Source of the DNA: Hemicordylus capensis
Lineage: Eukaryota; Chordata; Lepidosauria; Squamata; Cordylidae
NCBI RefSeq assembly: GCF_027244095.1
Contig: NC_069662.1
Location: forward strand, 53,530,001 to 53,594,000
Direction: 5' to 3'
Length of the DNA: 64,000 nt
Shown: one piece after another, positions 51,590-61,969 of the stretch
How the letters are laid out: every line of letters begins with the position of its first letter
Numbering within the stretch: the stretch's first letter is position 1
Program-made: the position numbers and the translations under genes
Notes under the pieces: model-generated
The model's input: only the letters and a program-made list of their open reading frames with translations
Database searches by the model: none
What the model was told of the DNA's origin: nothing

Positions 51590-52114
51590 AAACAAATAAG
51601 ATGGAACCCTCAGCTGATATGCTGAGTATGGAACATATTGCAAGTCATTCCAAAAATGCAGTTCAACAACACAGATTAGCAAAGTGTCCAGTGCCTAAAT
51701 GTGTGGGACTTACTGTATGTAAAGAAAATAAAACACACAAGTTCCAGTCCAAAAAAACTTCCGATAAATTAGGGCAGGACAACAATGGCAGAGGGCAAGG
51801 GCAGACACAGAATCTGCAAGAATAGGGAGCAGGAGAGCTAACTGATAGCAAATGGTGTGAAAGAGAACCTGATATCATCATTTTGGAATGGCTCCCAGGA
51901 GGAATCTGATGGAGAGCTCAGGGAGCTTGATAAACAGTGGGGGGAGGTGTACCAGAACACAGATGTCAGGAGGAGAAGGGGAAACCAAGAGCAGAAGTGC
52001 AAATAGAGAGAGGGGCAGGGCAAGCGGAGATACAGTAAGAGAAGAAAAGACTTTAAACACAGAAAGCAAGTGGCAGCCAACTCCAGTGATATCAGGAGGA
52101 GCAATGAGGCATAC

Positions 52115-52202
52115 CTTCTTTTTTCTCTTTGGCACCAACATTTTGGGCCTCTGACCACCTTTCAACTATTTCCCGGCAAACATCTTGTAGCACATCTTCA
52201 TC
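52115..52202 (-). CDS. CCDC43: CCDC43 exon 2
   Basis: The minus strand encodes [20 protein letters not shown] and NVGAKEKKE plus one base. Human, as I recall it, reads [20 protein letters not shown] here. Acceptor TTAATTAG above 52202, donor AAG|GTATGC at 52115/52114. Phase 0 at its start, leaving G for exon 3. The conserved KEIVERW helix belongs to the N-terminal helical domain, which I recall being described as PWI-like. Confidence 0.96.
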
Positions 52203-52793
52203 CTAATTAAGAGGAGAAAGATTTTCAGTTGAAAAGAGAAAGGCTTGTCCATCATGAAGACACACAGTTCTAAGCACTCTTATGGGGACACTCTGGAACA
52301 AGGGTGCACACATGAAATGCCCCAGTGGGCCAGAACTAACCATGGTCTGCTGTGGGGGAGGAAGGCCATTTTCCAGCACAGGATCAAAATTAATTAACAA
52401 TATTAATTAAAGCAGTGATTAGCTACTTGCTGATCTTTCCAAGTAAACATACATAGAACAGTGTGCCAGGCAGTATCTGGAGCAGAGAGAGGATGCCCCG
52501 CACAGAGAAGGAGGAACTGACCAAAAGAGCGGCTCTCTGCCTTTCTGAGGGGCGCTCTGTCAGTGCCTACCTGATGCTGCTGCTGCTGCTACTACTACAG
52601 TTCCAGCCCACTCCACCCACTGCTGTTGCTGAAGCAGCAGCAACTGGCCTGCTCTTGTCCGTCCATCACTGCCACATGCATCTCATCTGGTCTCAAGGGC
52701 CCAGCAGCATTGAGCTGCTGCTGCTTGTCAATGAGACAAGCCAAGAGCTTTTGGTGGCTCCTGCTGTGGCTGCCAGATATTCCTATCTGGGGG

Positions 52794-52926
52794 CACTGTT
52801 CCCTCTAACAGGGATTCCCAGATGTTGATGACAACTCCCAGCATTCCCAGCTGCAGTGGCCTTTGGCGGGGGATTCTGGGAGTTGCAATCAACAACATCT
52901 GAGAATCCGTGTTAGAGGGAACACTG
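52794..52926. mobile_element. hAT-type foldback MITE
   Basis: The ends CACTGTTCCCTCTAACA and TGTTAGAGGGAACACTG are inverted. The core cccagatgttg...acaactccc pairs with its complement. No clear 8-base duplication. It lies in CCDC43 intron 1. Confidence 0.75.
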
Positions 52927-53012
52927 CCCGGAGGCCAGCAAAAAAGTCCCCGCAGGCTGGATCTGGCCCACAAGCCTTATGTTGTGCAGGGCCTGCCCTG
53001 GAATCAGAGATG

Positions 53013-53270
53013 GCTCACACCTAAGGCGCTGCGGGGAAGTAACATGCCTAGCAAGCCAGGGGCTGCTGGTTTGACTCCCTGCTGGTATGTTTCCCAGACG
53101 ATGGGAAACACCTATATCAGGCAGCAGCAATATAGGAAGGTGCTGAAAGGCATCATCTCATACTACGTGGGAGGAGGCAATGGTAAACCTCTCCTGTATT
53201 CTACCAAAGACAACCACAGGGCTCTGTGGGCGCCAGAAGTCAACACCAACTCAACTTTACTTTACTTTAA
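53013..53270 (+). repeat. tRNA-headed SINE family A (plus)
   Basis: Head with gcgctgcggggaagtaac and box-B-like ggtttgactccc. Body with tataggaaggtgctgaaagg, gtgggaggaggcaatggt and tgtattctaccaaagacaac. It ends in actttactttacttt. Confidence 0.8.
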
Positions 53271-53359
53271 CAGGAGGCCTAGGGCCAATCCAATCCCCGC
53301 AGACCAAGTAAAGATTTTTCTGGCTCCAGGTAGCCCTACCAAAATTTATCCAAGGTGTA

Positions 53360-53583
53360 AGGTAAAGTGTGCCATCAAGTCAATTTCGACTCCTGGCGCC
53401 CACTGAGCCCTGTGGTTTTCTTTGGTAGAATACAGGAGGGATTTACCATTGCCTCCTCCTGCGCAGTATGAGAGGATGCCTTTCAGCATCTTCCTATATC
53501 GCTGCTGCCTGATACAGTACCAGTGGGGATTCAAACCGGCAACCTTCTGCTTGTTAGTCAAGCATTTCCCCGCTGCGCCACTT
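53360..53583 (-). repeat. tRNA-headed SINE family A (minus) with target duplications
   Basis: Same family as 53013-53270, in opposite direction 90 bases away. Perfect 8-base flanks aaggtgta at 53352-53359 and 53584-53591 look like its target-site duplication. Confidence 0.8.
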
Positions 53584-54719
53584 AAGGTGTAGGAAAGGAG
53601 GGGGGGACTCCCGATAACACCAGCATCTTGCTTACAGCTTCACCTGTAAGAAACGTTTTTAAAGTTACTTAAAAATTAAAACATTCCATATTTAATAATG
53701 CTACATTACTCTTTTTTATTTTGTATGCAACATCAAATCAAATTTATTACTGTCCACAACTAGCTTATAAACAAAGTACAGAAAAGAAAAGAAAAAGCAA
53801 TATTCAGCTCAAGCATATATAATAAAGCACAAACATAATATTCAGCAGCTCTTCAAGTGTGAATAGCCTACAGTGTCCCTAGGATTAACTGTACAATTTA
53901 ACCATCTGTCCTCTAATACTGCAGGCCATAGCACAACATTTGGCAACTTTAAGTATGCAACATACTTGCTTATAAAGTTATGCCTGAGCAAAGAGACTGA
54001 TTTGTCCTTCTGGCCTCCAGTTGGCCATCCCTGATAACCCTTAATGTTAGTTGGTGCCAGCTTTATTATGGAGCCTGATAGCTCAGCAAGGAGATTAGAT
54101 TATGCTGCAAATTACACCTCAAATCACAAACTGCCTGAAAATAGAGTGGCCTGGAACAATACAAAAATTGGTCATCCTTGTTCTAGACAAAGAATTAAAT
54201 TTGTATCATGGACAGAATATTCTGTAAAAAGAAAGCATTCTTTTTTAAAAATACAAATACTGGCATTCAGAATCTAATAGCCCAATTCTATGCATGTTTA
54301 CTCAGAAGTAAGTCCCACTGTGATCAATTGAGCTTAGGTAAGTTCAATTCAGTTCATTGCTGTCAATAGACCAGAAGTGGAGATAAGCAACAATCATGTG
54401 CGCAACACAAAATATGGAAATGAACATTCCAACAATGAAATTCATAAATACAAAACAAATGTCTCAAAATAACCCCTACTCACAAAATAGTTCTGCCATC
54501 TGCATTAATTCACAACTTGCTTCATCTTTCTTACAGCAACAGCTAGAGTCATCCTGGGAACTTTATCTAATAGATATTTAATATAACATTGAGAAAATCG
54601 GCCTGGCAGAGCTGTCACTATAGGATAAATCGATTATGGGCAGGCTTCAGTACAGAAGGTGCAGAACAGCAAAACATGCTCCACCAACTCCACTTCCTGA
54701 CCATTACACAGATTACATT

Positions 54720-54910
54720 CAGTGTTCTCTCTAAGGCGTGCTTGTGTGCGCGTGCTCACACGGTTTTTGATGTCCGCTCAGTTAATTTTAGATCCTGCTC
54801 AGGTTGAATCAGGAAGGCTCTATTCTAAATGCATGTGTTCAGACACTGCCTTGATACTGCCACCCAGAAAATTCATTCTGCACACAGATGGAAAAAATGA
54901 GAGAACACTG
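54720..54910. mobile_element. hAT-type MITE
   Basis: Ends CAGTGTTCTCTCTAA and ...GAGAGAACACTG are inverted, flanked by perfect 8-base duplications attacatt at 54712-54719 and 54911-54918. 191 bases, no coding. Confidence 0.9.
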
Positions 54911-55063
54911 ATTACATTGTCCATTACATGGACAAACCCTCAAAGACAGGGGGATCCATCCTATCATATTTTCCCTGCAGAACCTGTGAGGGGAGTACAT
55001 TCAATCTTACCCAAGTAAAGGCACTTCGACACTTCACTACATAGATGCTGCTAAAGTAAGTAG

Positions 55064-55754
55064 TAGAGATGTGCACAAATGGCGTGTGCAGGTGCGGGCG
55101 GGGAATTGTTTCCTTAAAAAGTAGGTAAGGTCCTTTTCCAGGTGTGGTGCTTGCAATACCAAAGGCTGCGTGTGGCTCTGGCACTGTTCCCTGCACGTGG
55201 CATCAGCACACATATGACCGCCGTGCACAGGCTGCAGGGAACAGCACTGCAGCCACATGTGGCCTTTGGCAGAACAAGTGACATGCCCGGAAAAGCAGTA
55301 GGGCAACAACAGAGCAGGTGAGGACCTGCATTTTAAGGGTTTAAGGTATTTAAGGTACAGGAGAGGAGAGCTGGTCTTGTGGTAGCAAGCATGACTTGTC
55401 CCCATAGCTAAGCAGGGTCTTGCCCTGGTTGCATATGAATGGGAGACTTGATGTGTGAGCACTGCAAGATATTCCCCTCAGGGGATGAAGCCGCTCTGGG
55501 AAGAGCAGAAGGTTCTAAGTTCCCTCCCTGGCTTCTCCAAGATAGGGTTGAGAGAGATTCCTGCCTGCAACCTTGGAGAAGCCGCTGCCAGTCTGTGAAG
55601 TCAATAGTGAGCTAGATAGACCAACGGTCTGACTCAGTATATGGCAATTTCCTAAGGTAGTTCCACAACCCCACCAAACTGGTTTGGCTGGGGGCGCCCA
55701 AGCAGGTTCGGCGCTTACTAAAGGAGGTGCCAAACCGGTTTGTGCACATCCCTA
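55064..55754. mobile_element. Foldback hAT-type element, copy 3, carrying a nested SINE
   Basis: Ends TAGAGATGTGCAC and GTGCACATCCCTA. Flanking 8-mers gtaagtag (55056-55063) and gtaagcag (55755-55762) differ at one base. The interior has tgcgtgtggctctg... near 55165 paired with gcagccacatgtggc near 55250. A 5S-headed SINE is inserted at 55358-55652. Confidence 0.8.
55358..55652 (+). repeat. 5S rRNA-headed SINE, copy 1
   Basis: The head follows 5S rRNA: tagctaagcagggtcttgcc, ctggttgcatatgaatggga, gacttgatg, which matches the internal promoter region (agctaagcagggtc...ctggttagtacttggatgggagac) of vertebrate 5S genes. It then continues into a non-5S body ending in gcaatttccta. Flanking taaggta (55351-55357, 55653-55659) is a possible 7-base duplication. 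It is a SINE, not a 5S gene: the 5' third of 5S diverges and the body is too long. Confidence 0.85.
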
Positions 55755-55805
55755 GTAAGCAGCGGGCTGAAACGCATTTTCATATGGAATGTCAAAGTGA
55801 TCAAA

Positions 55806-56033
55806 CCCTGGTGGCGCAGTGGTAAAAACTGCTGCCCTGTAACCAGAAGGTTACAAGTTCGATCCTGACCAGGGGCTCAAGGATGACTCAGCCTTCCATC
55901 CTTCCAAGGTCGGTAAAATGAGTACCCAGAATGTTGGGGGCAATATGCTAAATCATTGTAAACCGCTTAGAGAGCTCCGGCTATACAGTGGTATATAAAT
56001 GTAAGTGCTATTGCTAAGTGCTATTGCTATCTG
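55806..56033 (+). repeat. tRNA-headed SINE family B (plus)
   Basis: Head ccctggtggcgcagtggtaa, box-B-like ggttacaagttcgatcc, then body, an L2-like end gtaaaccgcttagagagctc and terminal gtaagtgctattgct repeats. Opposite in direction to 51352-51589. Confidence 0.85.
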
Positions 56034-56399
56034 GTGAACAGGATGTGCAAGCAAAGGCAGAAAGATCTTGAAAGGATATATTCAAAAGTTTTTGCTTTAT
56101 TAGAGCTACCGCATAATTATATTCCAACTGAAGGAGGAGAGCAAGTGCCAACCCAATATGGCAAGTTCTCTGGGCAGAGCCATCAGCAGAGAGATGGAAC
56201 AATAATTCAACAGCTGTCCTGAGGATATAAACCTTCAGCCAAAATTTCAGGGCAACCAGACACTCTGACCTCAAGTGGGCACTGTCTTGTTTACAGCAGC
56301 ATAACCGCATGCTTAGGTAGGTGTGCAATTTAAGCCACATACAATCATTAGCACAAGTGCCTTTGAAAACAGGCTGTAAAACACACACAAACCACCACT

Positions 56400-57259
56400 T
56401 TTAGTCTACAATCAAACAATTTTACTAAGAGGTAAAACCCACTAAATTTAGTGGGACCTCCAAATAGCTGTGCTTAAGACTGTGGCATTAAACTGGCTTC
56501 AAGATGAGATCCAAAAAGACTGCGCAAGCAAGAGGGTTGAACTCCACTGCCTGGATATTAACTGGTTGACTGTTGCTTTCCCCACCCCAAGGCTAGATGA
56601 GTTATAAAGCATCTTGTGCTACCTTAAAGTCCAACACATGAAGAGTAGTGCGAGTGTTCATAAGTGATAGTTTGTTTCATGCATCTAATAAAAATGAACT
56701 CTTGCCAACACAATGCATGTGTCAGTCACAAGCACAGTAATACTGGGTATTTATATTGTGTTTTAGTGTGTTCTCTAGAGGATCCATACACATTGTTGCA
56801 AATCTGACAATTACCTTCTAAATTAGGTATCTTTAACCCCATATTCAGGATGTGAGAAGAAGGGTGGGCTGAAAGACAATAGCTTGTCTAAGGCTCCCTA
56901 ATGAGTTCGTAGAAGAAGCGAGATTTGAATCAGGAACGTCCTCGTTGTCACATCACTACGCCCTTACAGTTTTTCTATTGGTGGGGATGGAAAATTTTAA
57001 AAAAAATATTCAAGCCAACGACAGCCCTGGCGGCAGTGCAATAGATGGACACAGCTATTATCTCTTCGATTTAGTATTGTGACAGTACACTTAATAAAAC
57101 CAGTACGAGCAAAATCACTCCAAATATGGGGGGAGAAAACAGTTTCCAGCCTTAGCCCTAGAAGGGCGACTCAATCCCCTCGTGCTGCAACGCAAAGGGG
57201 CGGGAGAGATTTGTACGAGTGCCGACCGCGGCCAATTTTCAATAGGTTGTCACTCTCAC
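56400..57259 (-). other. CCDC43 intron 1, proximal part, nothing recognised
   Basis: No repeat head, exon or long ORF of interest is seen. GC content rises toward the first exon from about 57150. Confidence 0.4.
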
Positions 57260-57424
57260 CTGTTCCCCCACCGCCAGCGCCTCCGCTAGTCCTTCGAGCC
57301 GTTCTGCGTCGTTCTCCGCCTCCCGCAACAGGCCTCGTACATAGGCGCCGTACACGTCCCAGTCTAAACCCAGCGCCTCCAGCTGCCCCTCCAGCCACGG
57401 CTCAAACGCGCAGGACGTCGCCAT
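57260..57424 (-). CDS. CCDC43: CCDC43 exon 1 with start codon
   Basis: The minus strand encodes 55 codons: [55 protein letters not shown]. It matches human WLDGRLEALGVDRAVYGAYI as I recall it. The ATG at 57424 has a good context (A at -3, G at +4). An upstream in-frame ATG exists near 57472, but human starts just before this segment, so I prefer MATS. Donor CAG|GTGAGA at 57260/57259, phase 0. Total CCDC43 coding is 636 bases, 211 residues, against 224 in human. Confidence 0.95.
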
Positions 57425-57560
57425 GTTGGTCGTCACCAGTCCCAAATAACACCGAATGCTCCGCACACGCATGCGTAGTCATTGAGCGCCGGACCAGACG
57501 CGCATACGCAGTGAGAGCGCGAATAAAATTAAGCCTGTGCCATAGAGATAGGAATAGATT
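57425..57560 (-). promoter_or_regulatory. CCDC43 promoter region
   Basis: CpG-rich sequence directly upstream of the start codon, with CACGCATGCGTAG (near 57467) and GCGCATACGCAG (near 57500), both resembling NRF1 sites (GCGCATGCGC type). No TATA box seen. Confidence 0.5.
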
Positions 57561-59030
57561 AGACTGACAGACACATGTTCAGGTTCTAAAGTTCAGGTTT
57601 TAAAATACCTTGTTTTCCCTCTCGGGGGTACTAAGATCTGACCATAAATGTCAATGGAGAAATCCAGGATTTGACCACAGCTGTGACTGGTAACAGCGTG
57701 CATCTCTCCTTAAATGATAGCAGCAAGCACAGGAATTCCTTCTTTTGCTCAGGCTTTATTTCTGATGAAAAGTGTGGTGGGGGAGCATTAAAAAGGTCAA
57801 CACCTCCTCATGCCATGCATTTCAGCACTCGATTTGGGCTGGGAAGTTGTCTGAAGGGCAATCTAAGAACATGGACTATTACTGCTTTGCTTGACCCCCT
57901 GAGGTTAATTTTTAAAGTGAATTTTTGATTGGAAATCCAACTAAACTTCAGTCCTACCTCTAAGCTGCAATATCAATTACAGCTACACTGGCTGTCATAA
58001 ACCAGTAATCGCAGCCTAGTTACACACACACCGTACACTGTCAATATGGGGATAATTGATGTATAGAGATTGGCGGGGTTTGTTTTTTTAAATGTTTAAA
58101 ATCTGAAACAAAGTTTTTCACACGAAAGAAGACCTAAGTTAGAAAGAGCATGGACTCTTCTCTTTTCGCTACTACTTCCCCCACCCCTGGGAGACAGTAG
58201 ACACGCTTCTGCTAAATTACAGCTACGTTCAAATCCCTGAGTTTCTCCATTGATTTTTATGGGTAACTCCAACTTCTGCCCCCGGAAAAAGTGAAAAATG
58301 GCTTTTCCAATATAAACCCAGAAATTAACTACAGAGAGGCAATGCAGATAAGCCGTCCTGGTTTGGTTTTGTTCTTTCCCCTTATCTCTTTGTCTACGGC
58401 TACGTGATATGGAAGAGTGCTCACGCGTATTGCAAAGGATTTGCAGGAGCGAAAGGAAACCATAGAAACAAAAGTATGAAAGGAAACAAATACTTCGCCT
58501 TTACCAAAGGCGTAATGCAATGCAGCGCATGCTCAAAAAGGCAAGGTTGCCGGGGGGCAGGGGGGGAGCGAGTGAGAATATAGACTTATATACAAACTCA
58601 GACATAGTGCCGAGCTTCCAGACACACATTTTGAAAGCTGTTGTGCCCCCTCGGCGGAAGTGACGCCTCGCGCACAAAACAAACCCAGGATTTTTCTATA
58701 ATGTGATTGACACTGAGCTCTTTCGTATCCCCCAAAAGGTACCGTAGCAGCAAAGACAAGAGCTCAGGGTACATATACTGACAGTAAAATTTAGTGAGAT
58801 TTAATGCTAGCTTTCTTGAACTTATGGAAAGACGGCCTATACACGTTTTAAATAAATAAACAAACTTCCAAGTAAGCATTCATAGGATTGGGCCGCATAA
58901 ATATATAAAACTCAGCAGCCTTCCATCAACTAATCCCCAGAAAGTCCTTGCATCTTGGTCTCCCCTGCATTCTAATGGCAGGCTGCAACAATTCAAGTGA
59001 TTTTTAAATCCAACTCTTCTCTTCAACAAA
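57561..59030. other. Between CCDC43 and a LINE tail, no gene; CpG patch at 58520-58680
   Basis: The patch at 58520-58680 has GCGCATGCTC and GGCGGAAGTGACG (an ETS/CRE-like motif), so a second promoter is possible, but no exon can be supported. Confidence 0.3.
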
Positions 59031-59032
59031 GA

Positions 59033-59345
59033 TATTTATTTAATGGCATTTATATACTGCCTTACATTAATTTCAAAAATACATAATTTTTTAAAAAAAA
59101 CAGTAAAACAATAAAACAGCACATTCCTTTAAAGAAACTAACCAACAAGAAGGAAACAAGAAGAAACCAGCAGAGCAACAAAAGCCATCGAGGGGCAAGA
59201 AAGAGAAAGTAGTTAACCTTCAGAGACTAACCAAAGCAAAGCATTGTTTCTAGTTTTTGGAAAGCTAGCAGGGACAGGGCTGCATGGATTTCTCTTGCTA
59301 GGAACTTCCACAACAATGGGGCTGCAACAAAGAAGGTTCTGCTCC
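59033..59345 (-). mobile_element. LINE 3' end (minus)
   Basis: Starts with a tttatttaatggcatttata tail and continues with ggaacttccacaacaatggg and agaaggttctgctcc, like other L2/CR1-like 3' ends here. Confidence 0.5.
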
Positions 59346-60743
59346 TAGTGCAGTAAAGTCAGCCTTTGTATAGAGGTGAAAAATCAAAGCAGTGCCTTAT
59401 CAGATCTTAAGTGCCATGGGGCTCATACAGGAGAAGAAATTTCCAGAGATAATCGGGATCCAGTCATTTCCCCCCTGAATGAAAATCCCATCCCCAATAA
59501 CAATTTGTCCCTGAAGTGGCAATTTCCTCTGCTACTTCACTACTGCTGCTTCAGTAGGTGATCTCTGATGGGACTATGGCAAAAGAGGAAAGAACAAACC
59601 TGCCTTTTCTGCACACTCCCATCCTAACTGGGACTGAGGTCACCCACCTATCCCCTGTACTATTTGTTTGCAAAGAAGAGGCATTTCCAGTTGGAAGCAT
59701 ACCTCTATAGCATGCACTGGCATACATGTTTTGTTTGACCCAGAATCCCAAATCATTATCAACTGCATTTAACCTGGATTAAGTTTAGTTTTATACACTT
59801 TCACCCAGTCTACCACTGCTAGTTTCTTCTTCTTTTTCCAAAGATATATTGACATTTTTAAAATTTGCATACACTGATAGAAATAACAACAATGACAAAA
59901 TAACAAAACCAAAATTAAGTACCACAATGAATAATTAACATGGTATTTCACTATAACATGAAATGGAAGGGAGGTGATTGACTTGGATTGCTTTAAATAA
60001 AACACAATACAAATTGAAGGAGAAGTCTAATCACAACTATTAATCCTGATAGCTAAATTGAGCCTCCATATTCAAAGGCAGTGAACACCTGAATATCATA
60101 TGCTTCCCAGAAATCTTTGGAGACTGCTAGAAACAAGATGCTGCTGAATTAGACTGATCCTGCAAAGCTCTCTTTGTGTTCTTATGATCAATATTGTTTC
60201 TTTCCTAATTTCCTGGTGCACATTATGATTGTGTTTTCTACCCTGTGACTTTAGTAAGCTCAGCTGGACTTCCTTCTGTGTAGAAATGCAAAAGATCAGA
60301 CCACTAAGAATTTGCAGAAAGAAAACCTGAATAAGAGTTGTTTAGATTAGAGCACATCCTTTCACAGAATTGCAGAGTTCCTTCCTATCCCCCTCACCCC
60401 ACATTTTTTTTTTTTTAATGGCTGCTTCAGGGTTTCTAGTACAGGTTGCAATTGTAGTCCTGAGTGGAAGCACAAACCTACTTGCTTTTCAAAGCTGACC
60501 TGATGGACAAAATAAGATGGACATTAATGGACAAATAAGATTAAAAGTGAGCTGTCATTAACCCTTGCAATGTTGACACTTCTCCATCCATTCTGAATTA
60601 TTCAGAAATGCAGGAGGAAAGGGGAGAAACAGGCCTGTCCAGAGCTATGCTGAGTCAAATGGCTCTACTCAGATTACTACTTTAGAAAGCATAAACTCCA
60701 GATCACTTAGCACAGATTACTTACCCTTAACCTCAGACATTTG
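59346..60743. other. No gene recognised
   Basis: AT-rich sequence with a T-run at 60406-60416. No coding or named repeat. Confidence 0.35.
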
Positions 60744-60928
60744 GAGAAGAGATCTGATCTTGTGGTAGCAAGCATGACTTGTCTCCTTAGCTAAGCAGGG
60801 TCTGTCCAGGTTGCATATGAATGGGAGACTTGATGTGTGAGCACTGTAAGATATTCCCTTCAGGGGATGGAGCCGCTATGGGAAGAGCAGAAGGTTCCAA
60901 GTTCCCTCCCTGGCATCTCCAAGATAGG

Positions 60929-61857
60929 ACAATATTTTAAAAAAAAAAATAGGACAAGATTTTTTTATTGAACCAACAAACTACCAAAGCATACAGTACG
61001 TTGCCAAAGCACAATTATATACAAAGTGGTTGTTTGTACATGATATATCTACAAAGATTTACACACAAGGATTTGGAAACACACAAGTTATGAAGTATAT
61101 GCAGGTAGTACTGTAACTCGTGGGTGGGGGATTACAAGGCACATCAGGTAATCGGGGGGGGGGTGTTTACGTCCGACGTCCATTTCCACAATTTGTCCCA
61201 TTGCTGTTTAGAAGAGATACTCTTGTCTTTTTGCACATAACCATACAAACTTTTCCAGAAGAGATTTACTGTCTCATCTGCGTGAACCTCTTGGTCGCGT
61301 CTTCCCTCCCTATTCCTATGCACGAGCATTGCATAAATGACATACAAGTTTACTAACCTGATTACGTGAAGAGGAACGTTCCAATTCCCTAGTATGGGGG
61401 CACCTGTTCCGTCCCGTTTCCTTGAAGGTTTCTTTCTGGGACCTTGAAAGGAGGTTCTATTGCTCAAACCCGAGGTTAGTTCTTCCCAAGTCTGTTTTTC
61501 CAAATCCGGCCACTCTAACAGCTTGCTTACTCCCTGCCACACTCTTTTGGCTACCACACACTCTTTTAAGAAATGTGAGTGGGTTTCCCTGAATGTTTTG
61601 CCTAGCTCGCTAGCTTTCTGTTTGCAGGTGATTTTAGGGCACTCTTGCTGGTCCTCTGGGAGCCATGGCTTAGCCGCATTAAGTGGTAGTACTTGATGGT
61701 ATAAGCGCCACCTTGTTTCCCATAAATGGAAAGGGACTTTTTTCTCTTTAAAGAGAGCAATAGGGTGACCGGGTTGCAACAAGTACTGTGAAGTGCGGTG
61801 TTTGTAGCGTTTTTCAGGTTTTAAGAAACCCACTTCTAGAATCTCTCCATAAATTGT
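60929..61857 (-). mobile_element. 5'-truncated LINE inserted in the 5S SINE
   Basis: Flanked by perfect 13-base direct repeats tctccaagatagg at 60916-60928 and 61858-61870, the target duplication. The minus strand carries a 229-codon open frame (61833-61144), then about 210 bases of 3' sequence with an AATAAA at its end (about 60970). An A/T-rich end near 60931-60950 marks the 3' side. 929 bases, so only the tail of a full element. Confidence 0.85.
61144..61833 (-). CDS. C-terminal part of a LINE ORF2 (CCHC knuckle)
   Basis: 229 residues, uninterrupted. Near residues 65-96 the pattern C-x4-C ... H-x4-C (ECPKITC ... ETHSHFLKECVVAKRVW) is the zinc knuckle found at the C-terminus of L1/Tx1-type and related non-LTR ORF2 proteins. 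The Trp-rich stretches LWETRWRLYHQVL and FWKSLYGYV are typical of this region. No RT blocks are present because of 5' truncation. The lack of stops over 690 bases suggests a fairly young insertion. The clade (L1/Tx1-like) is a judgement by eye. Confidence 0.65.
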   Translation of the reverse strand: MGFLKPEKRYKHRTSQYLLQPGHPIALFKEKKVPFHLWETRWRLYHQVLPLNAAKPWLPEDQQECPKITCKQKASELGKTFRETHSHFLKECVVAKRVWQGVSKLLEWPDLEKQTWEELTSGLSNRTSFQGPRKKPSRKRDGTGAPILGNWNVPLHVIRLVNLYVIYAMLVHRNREGRRDQEVHADETVNLFWKSLYGYVQKDKSISSKQQWDKLWKWTSDVNTPPPIT

Positions 61858-61969
61858 TCTCCAAGATAGGGCTGAGAGAGATTCCTGCCTGCAAACTTGG
61901 AGAAACCGCTGCCAGTCTCTGTAGACAATACTGAACTAAATGGACCTATGATGGCAGCTTCCTACGTTC

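Larger units (their letters stand above)
53740..56390 (-). mobile_element. LINE 3' part with C-terminal CCHC, hosting several insertions
   Basis: Minus-strand sequence near 54680-54720 encodes C-x2-C...EHVLLFC, the zinc knuckle at the C-terminus of some non-LTR retrotransposons. Upstream in the element (56220-56390 and 56040-56220) are LINE-like peptides with LRSECLVALKFWLKVYIL. Insertions at 54720-54910, 55064-55754 and 55806-56033 break it up. Family uncertain; dead. Confidence 0.5.
60744..61969 (+). repeat. 5S rRNA-headed SINE, copy 2, split by a LINE insertion
   Basis: The head (ttagctaagcagggtctgtc, gcatatgaatgggagactt) lies at 60744-60928. The body resumes at 61871 with gctgagagagattcctgcct and ends near cttcctacgttct at 61969. 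The halves join exactly when 60929-61870 (insertion plus one duplication) is left out. Confidence 0.85.

Noticed and set aside
52463-52828. 121-codon frame with a Leu run
   Set aside because: Comes from a CTG-type repeat and runs into a MITE. No homology.
55385-55470. Possible 5S rRNA gene
   Set aside because: Only part of 5S is preserved and the sequence runs on into a SINE body seen again at 60.7 kb.
55806-55875. Possible tRNA gene
   Set aside because: Has box-A- and box-B-like motifs but is the head of a SINE with a long body and an L2-like tail.
57079-57567. 162-codon plus-strand frame
   Set aside because: Antisense shadow of CCDC43 exon 1 and its CpG-rich surroundings.
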